Positions 33,631 to 44,436 of a DNA stretch of 64,000 nucleotides are shown one piece after another. Each line of letters opens with the position of its first letter. The stretch's first letter is position 1. The notes under the pieces were generated by a model that made no database searches, was not told the DNA's origin, and saw nothing but the letters and a program-made list of their open reading frames with translations. The DNA comes from Corylus avellana (taxonomy: Eukaryota > Streptophyta > Magnoliopsida > Fagales > Betulaceae): the NCBI RefSeq assembly GCF_901000735.1, contig NC_081541.1:20683841-20747840 (forward strand), read 5' to 3'. The position numbers and the translations under genes were made by a program.

Positions 33631-33815
33631 TGAATAGTCAATGGTAGGTATAAGGAGGGTAGAATTTTAAATAAGAAGGTAAAATAGTCAATGGTAGGTA
33701 TAAGGAGGGTAGAATTGTAAATAAGAATGTAGAATAGTCAATTGTAGGTATACTAAGTGGGTAGGTGGAATAGTAAAATGAGGGTATAATTGTAAATTGA
33801 AGGTAGAATAGTATT
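33631..33815 (+). repeat. U3 tandem repeats of the probable solo LTR
   Basis: Three decaying units containing aatagtcaatggtaggtata, aggagggtagaatt and gtaaataagaag. They end just upstream of the TATA box. Confidence 0.75.
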
Positions 33816-33826
33816 TGGTTTTCTCC

Positions 33827-33835
33827 TATAAATAG
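33827..33835 (+). promoter_or_regulatory. TATA box of the probable solo LTR
   Basis: TATAAATAG in ctcctataaatagagctc. Confidence 0.6.
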
Positions 33836-35267
33836 AGCTCTTTCCCTTAACAATTTCACTACTCCTCTCCCATCTCTTCCACATATACTTCCTTCTTCCG
33901 CTTTTTACTCGGTATTTCTTTTTTCTCAGAGTGTTTACTCAGAATAGAGAGAGAAAGGGCGAGACAAAGCACTACAAGAAAGAGAGAACACAAGAGATAG
34001 CGGACTTTAGAAATTAGTTTCAAAAGATATACTAGTGATGTTAGTCAGATTGGAGCAATTAGATTCCTTCAGACCATTTTTAGCTTCAGTCTAGAGGTAA
34101 GTAAATTCACTACCCCTTCTAAAATTACTTCATGTCATGCTATTTGTTCATTATTGTATCAAACTGTAAATGATTATTTTATTTACCTGTCATGGGGATA
34201 TGTTGCATGCATGAAAGATTTCTAAAAGAATTTTTTAGAAAGCTTTTATTTCTTTAAACGCTTTCTAAGTACAACAAGTTTATGTTCGGAAAAGTTTCCA
34301 TTTTGAGAAAAGAAAGTTGAGAAATGATGATGATTATAAGAAATAAGAATAATGATAAACCCTCCTACTTGTTGCCCTAATATGCATCAAAAGAAGTACA
34401 GAAAAATGTACAAGAAATGAGTTAAATGTTTATGAAATGAGGGCACATGTATGGAGGAGAGTATTTTTCGCCCAAGATAAGTAAGGATGAGAGGAGTTCG
34501 GTACCGATACTCGGATGGAGGCGAAACCACCAAAGGAGGCTATGCCAGAATGTGGTATTCCATCAACATGACTGTTGAGTGTACCAAGAAAAGAGTTAAT
34601 TGACAGTCGGGCATGGCTGAGGCCACAGTTCAGTGCCATGGTCATAAGGAACCGCAACCCTCGTGCACAGAGGTAACAGTGTACATGGGCCCTAATATGA
34701 GAAAATGATGATATGATTTCAAAAATGATATACTATGATGATTTACAAAGATGATTTATAATGATGCATTATGATGATGATTTATGACGATGATTTATTA
34801 CTAGATATAATAGTATGTATATGCTACGGGAGATGCAACTGTACATACGTGTATTATTATGGCTGAATGTATATTTATTTGTGAAAACGATTTTCAAAAC
34901 TGAGAACAAGGAGTAAAACTATTTATGGTTGTGGATTTTACTTGCTGGGCCTCCTTTGGGCTCATTTAGTTTTATTTCTTGTTTTCAGGTAGAAAGGACG
35001 CTGGAATAGGAGGCCGGAATGGGGACGGGAATAATTATTAATTTTCAAAGTCTTTTCATATCAATTATTGTAATAATATGATATTCTGCAACTAAAGTTT
35101 AATGTTTTCTAATTTCGCTTGTAATAAAATCTCTTGAAGAATGTTTTATACATTTATCGTATCCTTTAAAATCAAGTACTCTGATAGACCTTATAGATCT
35201 TTGCAAAATTTTTGTTGTAAAAGAAGAAAAGTCGCAAACTCAGCCTTAACGGGCTGGGGATGTTACA

Positions 35268-35883
35268 AGGGTAGCCTCCAGAGAATCAATATGATGGACC
35301 TGGAAAACTTTCTCAACAATAACTTGAATTATACACATGCTAAAGCATTCCAGATTATCTTGGGGTAATTTCAATGCATCAAATATCTTGAATTCTATCC
35401 TCTCACCATTTAGCTTCATACTTATAGTACCCTTTTTCGCACAAATTTTTGTATCAGCAGTTCTCATAAAGGGTCTTCCTAAGATAATAGGTAAAGGCAA
35501 TACAACAGTGTACAGTAGCAAATTGACACCCGCTCCTAGATCCAGTAATACACACTCAAAACATTGGTCACCAATCCTGTAAGGAATAGTAAAACTACTG
35601 GGATCTTTAAGCCTTGGTGGTAGTTTTCTTAACAGTACTGCACTTACCTCTTCTATTAAAGCCCCGGTTTCATGCTCCTAAAACATTCTTTTACGAGTGC
35701 AACAATCCTTTAAAAATTTAGCATATGAAGGAATTTGTTGAATTGCATCTAATAAAAAAATGTTAATTTCTACTTTTCTCAAAGTCTCAAAAATATCAAG
35801 AAGTTTCTTTTCTTTCTTTGGCTTTACTAACCTTTGAGGGAAGGGTGGTGCATTGACATTCTCCATTTCACTTACCTTGGATG
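35268..35883 (-). pseudogene. Gag-protease region of element I, end fragment
   Basis: 35883-35690 (minus) reads APPFPQRLVKPKKEKKL, LLDAIQQIPSYAKFLKD, the well-known linker before protease in Athila-type polyproteins. 35521-35273 reads VLPLPIILGRPFMRTADTKI and KIFDALKLPQDNLECF, the C-terminal part of the aspartic protease domain (ILGRPF-x-RTA flap side). The active-site DTG segment would lie between 35530 and 35680, where the frame is disturbed (DLGAGVNLL is readable). The fragment is cut at 35268. Confidence 0.8.
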
Positions 35884-35888
35884 TTGAG

Positions 35889-37309
35889 TGATAAGTGCTA
35901 AAATATTCATATTTTAGCCCATTCATTTATATTTGTTAATTCCTTAATTTTGTTAGTTTGTGCAATTTTACTTCCTTTTTGTGTTTTGTCTTTTTGTAGG
36001 TCATGGAAGAAAAGGAAGTGTTTCTGGAAGTTCCAGGCTTAAAAGGGCAATTTGGAAAAATTCTGGAAGCTTTGGGATCGAGCACAAGACAATAGGATCG
36101 AGCGCATATGTGCTCGATCACAGAAGACCCATGCTCGAGCACAGAAGCGCTCGAGCGCAAGAGACCAAGAGAATGAGTGCAGGCGTGCGCTCATGCGTAT
36201 GAGAAGCAGGCTCAAGCGCTTATGCTCTCCAGCGTAGAAAGGAGTAGGATTGATCATAGAGGTGCGCTCGAGCGCACCTCCCCTAGAATTGAGCGCACCC
36301 GGGGCGCCCAGTTTCAGAAAGAGGCTTTTTCCACATCAGCTAGGGTTTTCCAAGTCCTATTTGAACTAGGATTTAGACCTCCAATTTTATTAGGGTTTCT
36401 AGGGGCTTCTAGGGTTTTCCTAAGTCTATAAATAGGCCTCTAAACAAAGAATTCCACACACAACTTCAGAGAGGAGAATTTGGAGGCTACTTCCAAAAGT
36501 TTTTCGGTTTCTTCTTTCCCTTTTATTTTTAATCTTTATTTTACTTATGTGTAACTAACTCTTAGTTAGGGGCTAGATCGAAGCCCTAATCATGTCGTTT
36601 TAGGATTTCAATATTGGTGCCTCTTTCGACAATCATATTTTGGTGTATTTAACTTGATTATTTCTTGCTTAATTGAATTCCTCATATGAATGTGCCTGAT
36701 CAACATATGTATGTGGTATGGATTAGTTATTTAAGTCAATTTAGATGATCGAGTCCTTGGCTTAATATAGTGACAAAAGATATCCTTGCGGGTTATTGGG
36801 GTAATCAACATGGGGAACCGGGAGTATACACTCATGTTCTAGGCGTCATGTGTTTGTCGATTTCCACAAATTTATGCTTTTTCAAAGAACAACTTAATAG
36901 ACACCCATGATAAATCCTTTGAGAATGAAAAGAATTACAGTAGATACCCATGTCTAATTCGTTGCTTAGGGAGATCAATAGCTTAAGGAGTAGACACCCA
37001 TGTCCTTAGGTTGGCAAACATTAAATATACTAGTATGATTGGCGCATTGGCATATTGTTATCTTAATTAGTCTGATTAGTGGTAGATATCGAATCCCTAA
37101 CGCTTTCATTTATCTTTATTTCTTTTCATAAAATCAATTTCGTGACAATTTTGATATTTAATTTAGAAAATTCATTCTAAACAAAATCAAGAATCCTCGT
37201 GGGAATGATCTCGTATTTGCCGCACTATACTATCGTTTCATCTTGTGTATTTGCGAGTTAAAACGTACCAAATGTTCGCCTATTAATTTAGGTGGATATT
37301 TGCACAACA
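35889..37309 (+). mobile_element. Solo LTR in element I
   Basis: 1421 bp, TGATAAGTGC...GCACAACA, with a perfect duplication TTGAG (35884-35888 and 37310-37314). CGATCG array 36076-36299, TATA box 36427-36435. Three of four dispersed motifs are of the TAGAC form; the one at about 36823 is TATAC, the same position that differs in LTR D. The Arg-rich ORFs over the array are not real. Confidence 0.93.
36427..36435 (+). promoter_or_regulatory. TATA box of the solo LTR at 35889
   Basis: TATAAATAG; the array ends 128 bp upstream. Confidence 0.6.
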
Positions 37310-38206
37310 TTGAGGCTTCAGCTGGAAATGCTTGTGTTGTCTCTTCAATTCTTATGATCTTGCCATTTTTTAGAGTGGTTACAGCTTTTGATTGCTAGTG
37401 ACCCCCTGGATTGGGTATTGTTTGGGCTGGAAATTCACCATTCTTTCTTTCACTCAGCTCCTTGCCCATTTGCCCCATTTGTGCTTCCAATCTTTGGATA
37501 GATTGCTTGGGCCTTGCATTGGTTTGGTGTTGCGAAGTCAAAAATTCTTGTTGTGAAGTCACCATTTGTTGTTGCGAAGTCACCAATTTGAGTACAATAC
37601 TTTCCAGGTCACTCTTCTTTGACTCCAAAACTGGTTGGACTACTTGTGGTGTAGCCTAGTAGTTATCTCCTTGTTGTGAATTCCTCTGCTGCCCTTGAGG
37701 ATTTAGAATATTCTGATTGTTACTCCATGAGAAATTGGGGTGGTTACGCCACCCTGCATTGTAGGTGTTGGAGAATGGATTGTTCTTGGGAGGATAATTG
37801 TTATGTCCCACATAGTTTGCTTGCTCCTGATCTGTAAATGAATACAAAGGAAAAGTCTCAGTAGTGTGATCAGAATGGGAACATATGGCACATACTTGGA
37901 TTTGTGCAGCTTGTTGAACGGGAGAGATGTTCAGAGTAGTCATGGCTTTTACAAGCATATCTAGTTTTCTCTCCATGGCAACCACTTGATTTTGCACTCC
38001 GCTATTTGTGTTCACTTCATACATGCCTTTACTCTTTACTCCTTGTCTCCCTCTGGATGAGAATTGTTGGGAGTGCTCGCTTAATGTCTCAAAGGACTCT
38101 ATGGCTTCCTCACTGCTCTTTTCCACAAGCACACCTCCACAAGATGAATCAGCAATACCTTTGTTAGTGTCATTTAAACCTTTGTAAAAAGCTTGTACCT
38201 GATCAT
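37310..38206 (-). pseudogene. gag: Gag of element I, nucleocapsid and C-terminal part
   Basis: 38132-37656 (minus) holds ESFETLSEHSQQFSSRG, MERKLDMLVKAMTT, a zinc knuckle CAICSHSDHTTETF in which the fourth ligand cysteine is now phenylalanine, then YVGHNNYPPKNNPFSNT and NFSWSNNQN. After a stop, 37628-37395 has a QQQMVTSQQEFLTSQ coiled coil and LSERKNGEFPAQTIPNPG. The order equals that of element A gag. The frame is close to intact over about 230 codons. Confidence 0.8.
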
Positions 38207-38209
38207 CTA

Positions 38210-38471
38210 GGCCTTGTTTGGTAAAGGGGTTGGAGTTGGGTTAGACACTATTCATCACCATTTCCAAAAAAATCAACATCAAAACATTTTAACTTTTTCA
38301 CTTTTTATATCACATCATTCACTTTTTATTATTATTCAAATAAAAAAATCACTACAAAACAAAAAATTTTCACTTTTCCATACCACTTTTTTCACTTTTT
38401 TATACTAAATATTCTTACTTTTTTCCACATCAACTACAGTGTTTAGGCCAACCCATTTACCAAACACCACC
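38210..38471. mobile_element. MITE of PIF/Harbinger (Tourist) type
   Basis: 262 bp, very AT-rich inside, with terminal inverted repeats GGCCTTGTTTGGTAAA and GGTGGTGTTTGGTAAA (the latter as reverse complement of the right end). It is flanked by CTA on both sides (38207-38209 and 38472-38474; CTAG is also possible). The uninterrupted text exists in element A (about 3795-3825) with the same length after removal. No transposase. The three-base duplication and the GGCCTTGTTTGG end suggest PIF/Harbinger. Confidence 0.8.
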
Positions 38472-38474
38472 CTA

Positions 38475-38658
38475 GAGAGAGATTGTGATGTGGGCACTTG
38501 AGAAGCAACTCATTGAAGTGTCCCCATGCTTCGAAGAAAAGATCTCTATCTCTCTGCTGAAATGTTTGAATCTCCCTTCTAAGTTGCCCTGACTTTTGAG
38601 CTAGAAATGCTTCTTTAGTTACTTAGTGGCTAACTCTTCCCAAGTATGAATGGAATCT
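38475..38658 (-). pseudogene. gag: Gag of element I, capsid fragment
   Basis: Colinear with 3820-3985 of element A: minus-sense text for WEELATK, RREIQTFQQRDRDLFFEAW and LLLKCPH of the Retrotrans_gag domain. It lies between the MITE and solo LTR G. Confidence 0.7.
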
Positions 38659-39988
38659 TGATAAGTGCTAAAATATTCATATTTTCAGCCCTTATCTTAC
38701 ATGTTTTAATCCTTTGGTTGTAGTTAATTAGGCCATTTTAATTCCTTTTTGTGTCTTTAATGTTTTTACAGGCTTTTGGAAGAAAGTGAAGTAAAACTGG
38801 GTGATTTAGGCTCAAAAAGAGAAGATGGAAAAATTGGAGCTCCCTAGTACTGCGATCAATCGCAGGGTACCTGCGATCGAGCGCAATACCAGAGAAGATG
38901 CTGCACGAGCTAGGCTAGGAGCGATCGAGCGCAGGCCAAAAGAAGGATCGATCGTAGACCTGCAATCGAGTGCACCCATGCGCAGAAGGCATCCCACGTG
39001 GCGGCTATAATGTCCTTATTTCCATATTAGGGTTTTTCAAACTCCAAATTGTAATAGGATTGAAACCCTATGAAATCCCTAGGGTTTACTACTTTTCCAA
39101 GACTTCTAAAGCCTATAAATAGACTCCTAAGCCTTTAGAATAGAGAGGCTTGGAGAAGGGAGAAAAATAGGAGCTCTCAAGTCAAGTCTCGGGTTTATTA
39201 TTTCCTTTCTTTTCTTTTATTTTCTGAAGATGTTTAACATCAACTCTATGTGTAGCTAATTTATTTAGTACGGCTAGATTGAAGCCTTAGTTATGTTTAG
39301 TTAATATTTCAATATTGGCGCCTTTGTGATGGTTATGTTATGCTATTTAACTTGGTTAATTCCTGCTTTCATGAATTCCTCATATGTGTGTACCTGATCA
39401 ACATATGCATGTGGTATGGAGTAGTTAATTAAATCAATTTGGATGATCGAGTCCTGGGTTTAATGTAAGTAACAACAGAAATCCACACCGGATTTTTGGG
39501 TTAATCAACATGGGAAACCGGGAGTAGACACCCATGCCCTAGGCCTCATATGTTTGTCAATTTCCACGGATTCATTCTTTCTTAAAGAACAACTTAGTAG
39601 ACACCCATACTAAATCATTTTAAGAAAGAAAAGAATTAGAGTAGACACCCATGCCTAATTTGTTGCTTAGGAAAATCAATAGCCTAAGGAGTAGACACCC
39701 ATACCTTTAGGTTGGCAAACATTAAATATGCATAACATGATCAAAGCATTGGCATATTATTGTATTAGCTAGATATAATTAGTGGTGGATATCAAAGCCC
39801 TACCTTTTATTATCATCACTTTAACAATCAATCTTTGTTTAAGGAATTTATTTTTAAAACATAAATTCAGCAATCCTCGTGGGAATGATCATGTACTTGC
39901 ACCATATACTACTATGTTGACCTTGTGCACTTGCAGGTAAAACGTACAATTATTCACCTATTCATTTAGGTAGATAATTTGCACAACA
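38659..39988 (+). mobile_element. Solo LTR G in gag of element I
   Basis: 1330 bp, TGATAAGTGC...GCACAACA with a perfect duplication AATCT (38654-38658 and 39989-39993). Element A has the unoccupied gaatctgcaggcaagg text near 3980. CGATCG array 38851-38987; TATA box 39114-39122. All four dispersed motifs read GTAGACACC, the CTAC form. Confidence 0.95.
39114..39122 (+). promoter_or_regulatory. TATA box of solo LTR G
   Basis: TATAAATAG in agcctataaatagactcc; the array ends 127 bp upstream. Confidence 0.6.
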
Positions 39989-39993
39989 AATCT

Positions 39994-40215
39994 ACATGTA
40001 AGGAACTTAACCACAACTTAGCATTATCTTTTAAAAAAAAAGGAAAAATGATTAACCTGATTCCCTCCAAAGTTAGGCCCTAGATGTGCTGAGTCTTGCA
40101 AAGATCAAAGAACTCCCTAAGGTGCAAATATGAATCCTCAGTAGGTGTGCCTTTGAAGTGAGTCAAAGTATTGAGCATGTGCGGTGACAGATTGAAGGTG
40201 CCATGTACTTCTGGT
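39994..40215 (-). pseudogene. gag: Gag of element I, N-terminal capsid fragment
   Basis: Colinear with about 4000-4195 of element A (cttagcattatcttt, gttaggcc, ctccctaaggtgcaa text). In minus sense it encodes part of the N-terminal Gag region; it is flanked by solo LTR G and element H. Confidence 0.7.
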
Positions 40216-41517
40216 TGTTGTTACAAGTATCTACCTAAATTAATAGGCAAATAATTGTATGTTTTACCCGCAAGTGCACGAGGTCAACATAGTACTAAAT
40301 GATGCAAGTATGGGGTCATTCTCATGAGGATTGCTAAATTTTGTCTAAAATAAATTCCAAAAGTAAAACAAAATAAAGATTGGTTTTGAGTTGATAATAA
40401 TAAAAAGGTAGGGCTTTGATATCCACCACTAAATATATTTAGATAATATATCAATATGCCAATGTTTTGATCATGTTATGTATATCTAATGTTTGTCAAC
40501 CTAAGAGCATGGGTGTATACTCTTTAAGTTATAGATTTCCCTAAGCAACGAGTTAGGCATGGGTGTATACTCTAACTCTTTTCTTTCTTAAAGGATTTAG
40601 TATGGGTGTATACTAAGTTGTTCTTTAAGAAAGCATGATTCTGTGGAAATCGACAAACACATGAGGCCTAGGGCATGGATGTATACTCCCAGTTCCCCAT
40701 GTTGATTAACCCAAGAACCCCGTGTGGATTTCTTTTGTTACTTTTATTAAACCCAGGACTCGGTCATCCAAATTGATTTAACTAACTAGTCCATACCATA
40801 TGCATATGTTGATCAGGCACACACATATGAGGAATTCATGAAAGCATGAATTAATTAAGTTAAATACTACAACATGAGCATCACAAAGGCGCTAATATTG
40901 AATATTAACTAAACATAACTAGGGCTTCAATCTCACACTACTAAGTAAATTAGTTACATATAAGTTTGACGTTAAACATCTTCATAAAATAAAATAAAAT
41001 AAAGCACAAGAATAAACTCGAAACTTGAACATGAAGAGCTCCAATTCTTCTCTTTCGAAATTGTGTGTCTATTCTAGAGGCTTAAGAGTCTATTTATAGG
41101 CCTTAGTAATACTCTAGAAACCCTAAAAATTGTAGGGTTTGATCTCTAGTCTGCACTAAGTTACAAAACCCTAAAAATTGCACTTTCCATATCAAGGCTG
41201 GCGGCTGACTCGCCCATCATGCACGGGTGCGCTCTATTGTAGCCCCTGTGCGATTGATCACAGGACTATGATCGATCCTCTTTGTGCTGGGCACTCGATC
41301 GCAGCTCCCCTACGATCGATCGCACTACCAGAGCCGCCAATATTCTTAAAATAGCTCTTTTAAGTCCGAAACTTCTGAGATTGCTTCTTTTTCTTCCAAT
41401 GACCTACAAAATCAAGGAAAACATATAAAAGAACTAAAATGGCATCAATTAACCAAAATTAAAGGATTAACACATGTAAGTTAAGAGTTAAAAATATGAA
41501 TATTTTAGCACTTAACA
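40216..41517 (-). mobile_element. 3' LTR of element H
   Basis: 1302 bp. TATA box in minus sense at 41090-41098, CGATCG array 41228-41326. Relative to the 5' LTR about 46 bp of the array are missing, with both breakpoints next to tcgatcgca motif copies. Motifs are of the TATAC form. Confidence 0.92.
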
Positions 41518-41532
41518 CACCCCCAAACTTAC
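41518..41532 (-). other. Polypurine tract of element H
   Basis: Minus sense GTAAGTTTGGGGGTG adjoining the 3' LTR. Confidence 0.85.
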
Positions 41533-42985
41533 ATATTGCTAGTTCCTTAGCAATAAAAAACTAAAGACTAAATGGAAAAATAGAAAACAAAAGATAAATT
41601 CATTTTTCGTGGGATATACGATTGCATTTAGCGTATGCAATTAGCCTTTTAAACCTCTAGGAATTCACTAGAGGACGAGTGAAGTCTTGTGAGGGTTTTC
41701 CAGAAAGGTTACCCACAAACATCATGCACAGTTCATGTTATCCCAAAAATTTAAGTATCACTTTAAGATCATGATTTTTATTCATTCGCAAGCTTAAAAA
41801 GATGAACCCTATCTTCACAATGAATTGGAATCTCAAAGTTCAATGACTTACAAAGGACATGCTAAAACATCACAAGTTTGAAAATAGTGTAAAGTGAACT
41901 AGCACAAAATTATGAGATTTTCAAGTATTTCTAATGTGCAATGTCTCCATATCTTAAAGTTCACTAAAATCCCTATTAGAATGAACAACAATGGCATTTT
42001 TTTTTTTTTAAGTTAGATTGTGCAATGTTTGGTTCCTTTAAGCTTTCTAATTGACCCATGTAATGAGTATTAAGTCAATGACTCCCAGACCAGATGGTTC
42101 TAGGGCATTAGGTGTAAAACACCCCTAAGGACCTATAAACTCGAGTAAAAAAAGCTACAAAACCAAACTAACCATGACATCAATCAAATCAAAATTTTTC
42201 ACCTTTTGATGTGAACACTCAATGCTTCGAGGCAAGAGGTCCAGTTACTCAGGGAAAAGCTTATCAATGATTATTATATATATATATGCCAAATTATCCA
42301 TCTAATAAATTATCCAGTTTCACCCAATACTTAGAAACACACACATTAGACTTCATGTCACACCTCACAATTTATGTGCTAATGTGCTTGTGGAAGATCA
42401 AATCAAACATGTGAATTCTCAACTATCCTAAGCAAGTAACCAAATTGAAAGACTCAATTATCAAATCATGTGTTCAAAATTTTAAGCTCACCAATGAAAT
42501 CAAATCACAATTCTTAAGATTAACCAAAATTTTAAGGCAAACATGAACATGCATATTTTTTTTCTTTTCACAAACGACAAAAATAAAATAAAATTGGGAC
42601 AATTTTTTTTTTCCATAAACAATAAAAATAAAAATAAAATAGAACTGGGATAAAGTGTGTGTAAAGTGTCTCCCATACCCCCAAACTTAAATTACACATT
42701 GTCCCCAATGTGTCTATAACATGGAAAGAATTTACTCGGGAAATGGATGAACTGTTTGGAATAGTATGGCTCATAGCACACCCCCAAACTTGAATTGAAG
42801 CACACTTGTCCCTGCAAAACACTAAAGTAACCAAGGAAAACAAAAACAAAATAAAAATAAAAACACAACAAAATAAAATAAAATAAAAATAAAAATAAAG
42901 CAAACAAACAAAATAAAAATGATATGCTGTGGGGTGCCTCCCATGAGTGCTATGTTTAACGTCTTCAGCCAGACTGTGGCACTTT
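41533..42985 (-). other. 3' non-coding block of element H
   Basis: Colinear with the blocks of A, C and K, with no coding potential. PPT-like motifs at 42677-42689 and 42780-42792; hairpin at 42694-42713. The hydrophobic ORFs at 42568-42907 are not conserved and are T-rich artefacts. Confidence 0.8.
42694..42713 (-). other. Conserved hairpin, copy in element H
   Basis: Plus-strand ACACATTG, TCCC, CAATGTGT: a perfect 8-bp stem with GGGA loop in element sense. Confidence 0.75.
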
Positions 42986-43069
42986 AAACTTGAAGCACCA
43001 GCCTTTTCTTCTCTTGCACCAAAGGGAATGAATCTTTTCTATTGCAAGATGCTTCCGAGTGTTTATAGA

Positions 43070-44067
43070 TCAGGGAGGATCACTTTGAGTTTTCTCCAAC
43101 AGTTTCTCATCCGGGTGGAAATCATGAACTGGATAATACTCAAGGAATTCATCTATATTGATGTCCTCAATTTGCTCATCTTCTTCTTGCACCTTGTTGT
43201 TCTTAGAAATGGAATCCAATAAGGCCTTAGCTTGCTCATACATCATGTCAAGGTCCAAATCAAATTCATATTGAGCAAAGTGCTCTAACAATGGATCCAG
43301 ACTTGGCTCACTAAACATCTCAGCTTGATTGAGGAACTTGTCAAGATCCAAGTCAAACTCAAATTGATCAAAACGCTTATTCAATGGATCCTCAAGACTT
43401 GGCTCATTAGAAGTCTCAGCATACTCAAGTAGCTTGTCGAGGTCAAGGTCACCTCCAAATTCATCAAAGCACTCTCCCAAAGGATCCTTAAGACTTGGCT
43501 CATTAGAAGTTTCAGTACGCTCAAGTAGATTGTCCAGGTCTAGGTTACCTCCAATTTGATCAAAACTCTCTCCCATTGGATCCTCAAGACTTGGCTCACA
43601 AAAGCTCTCCTCAACAGTTTCTTCTAAACTTGCATGCGCTTCTTCTAACACATAATTCTTCGGAGGAGGTGTCTCTTCTTTGTATTGTTGACGTGGAGAG
43701 GAATATGAATAGTCATATATGGGAGATGGTTCTTCTTCATAAGCTATTATCTTGAAAATGGATTGCCTCAGACTAGGACTAAGACATGAATATGATTGAC
43801 CAAAGAATTGTGGAGATGGCTCCTCTTCATCAAGTTGTGGTGCTTGAATTCCAGGAGCTTGAGCTTGCCACGAAAGATTAGACTGTTGGCTCCATGATGG
43901 GTTATAGGAATCAAAATAGCGGTCTGTCCCGATCTAGAGAACGATGTGTTCTTATGCCCAAAACTTTTGTTAGAAATTTGTCTTATTGAAGGACATTCTC
44001 TAACATGGTGATAAGGGTCATGGCATAATGAACATGGTCCATGGGGCGCCGGAATGCCTCCCCACAT
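43070..44067 (-). pseudogene. gag: NC-only Gag-derived protein of element H with four acidic repeats
   Basis: ATG at 44067 gives MWGGIPAPHGP with the zinc knuckle CSLCHDPYHHVREC at residues 12-25. A frameshift near 43925 separates this from the long frame, which continues with NPSW and NLSWQAQAP, EEEPSPIYDYSY, and from 43630 four tandem repeats of 32 residues (E-P-S-L-x-D-P-L-x3-F-D-x4-D-L-D-L-D-x-L-L pattern). It ends EFLEYYPVHDFHPDEKLLEKT. The repeats replace the coiled coil and AITLRSG end seen in F and C. One frameshift is the only clear lesion. Role unknown. Confidence 0.7.
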
Positions 44068-44226
44068 GTGTGAAATTAAAAATAAAATAACAAAAAGTTA
44101 AAAGAAAAAAAAATTAAAAAGAAACAAAATTAAAAATAAAACTTACGAAGATGCAGACTCAACTAACCCTGCATGAAATAAAAGAAAAAAAATCAAATCT
44201 ATAATTAGTATAGTAACTGTGCTGCT

Positions 44227-44310
44227 CTCTAGATGTGCGATCAATCACACCATAAGGTGCGCTTAATCGCACTGGTGCGCTCGATCGCCCTGGTTGGGTG
44301 CTCGAGTGCA
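44227..44310. repeat. CGATCG-type motif cluster in the leader of H
   Basis: Four sites (gcgatcaatcac, gcttaatcgc, gctcgatcgc, gctcgagtgc) between PBS and the MWG start. Confidence 0.65.
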
Positions 44311-44411
44311 CCTCCAGAGGCGGAATAGTAACTATGAAAAAAACAAGAAAAAAAAAAACTAATTAAAATAACACAACTAAAGGAAAATAATTCTAAACAA
44401 AATTTGCCGCA

Positions 44412-44430
44412 ATCCCCGGCAACGGCGCCA
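44412..44430 (-). other. PBS of element H, tRNA-Asp
   Basis: Plus-strand atccccggcaacggcgcca, a perfect match to the plant tRNA-Asp 3' end, 6 bp from the LTR. Confidence 0.95.
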
Positions 44431-44436
44431 AAAAGT

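Larger units (their letters stand above)
33631..35267 (+). mobile_element. Probable solo LTR of another gypsy family
   Basis: TGAATAGTC...GGATGTTACA, 1637 bp. U3 holds tandem repeats (33631-33815) of about 60 bp with tagtcaatggtaggtata and gggtagaattgtaaat. TATA box at 33827-33835. The tail has cgggctggggatgttaca, typical of plant gypsy LTR ends. Flanks aaggt (33626-33630) and agggt (35268-35272) agree at four of five bases. No second copy is in the window, so the left border is tentative. Confidence 0.6.

Noticed and set aside
32901..33641. Overlapping ORFs in other frames of the F Gag ORF
   Set aside because: Shadows; only the frame 32865-33626 has the zinc knuckle and homologues in C and H.
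44412..44430. Match to tRNA-Asp considered as a tRNA gene
   Set aside because: Only the 3'-terminal 18-19 bases including CCA match, next to an LTR; this is a primer-binding site.
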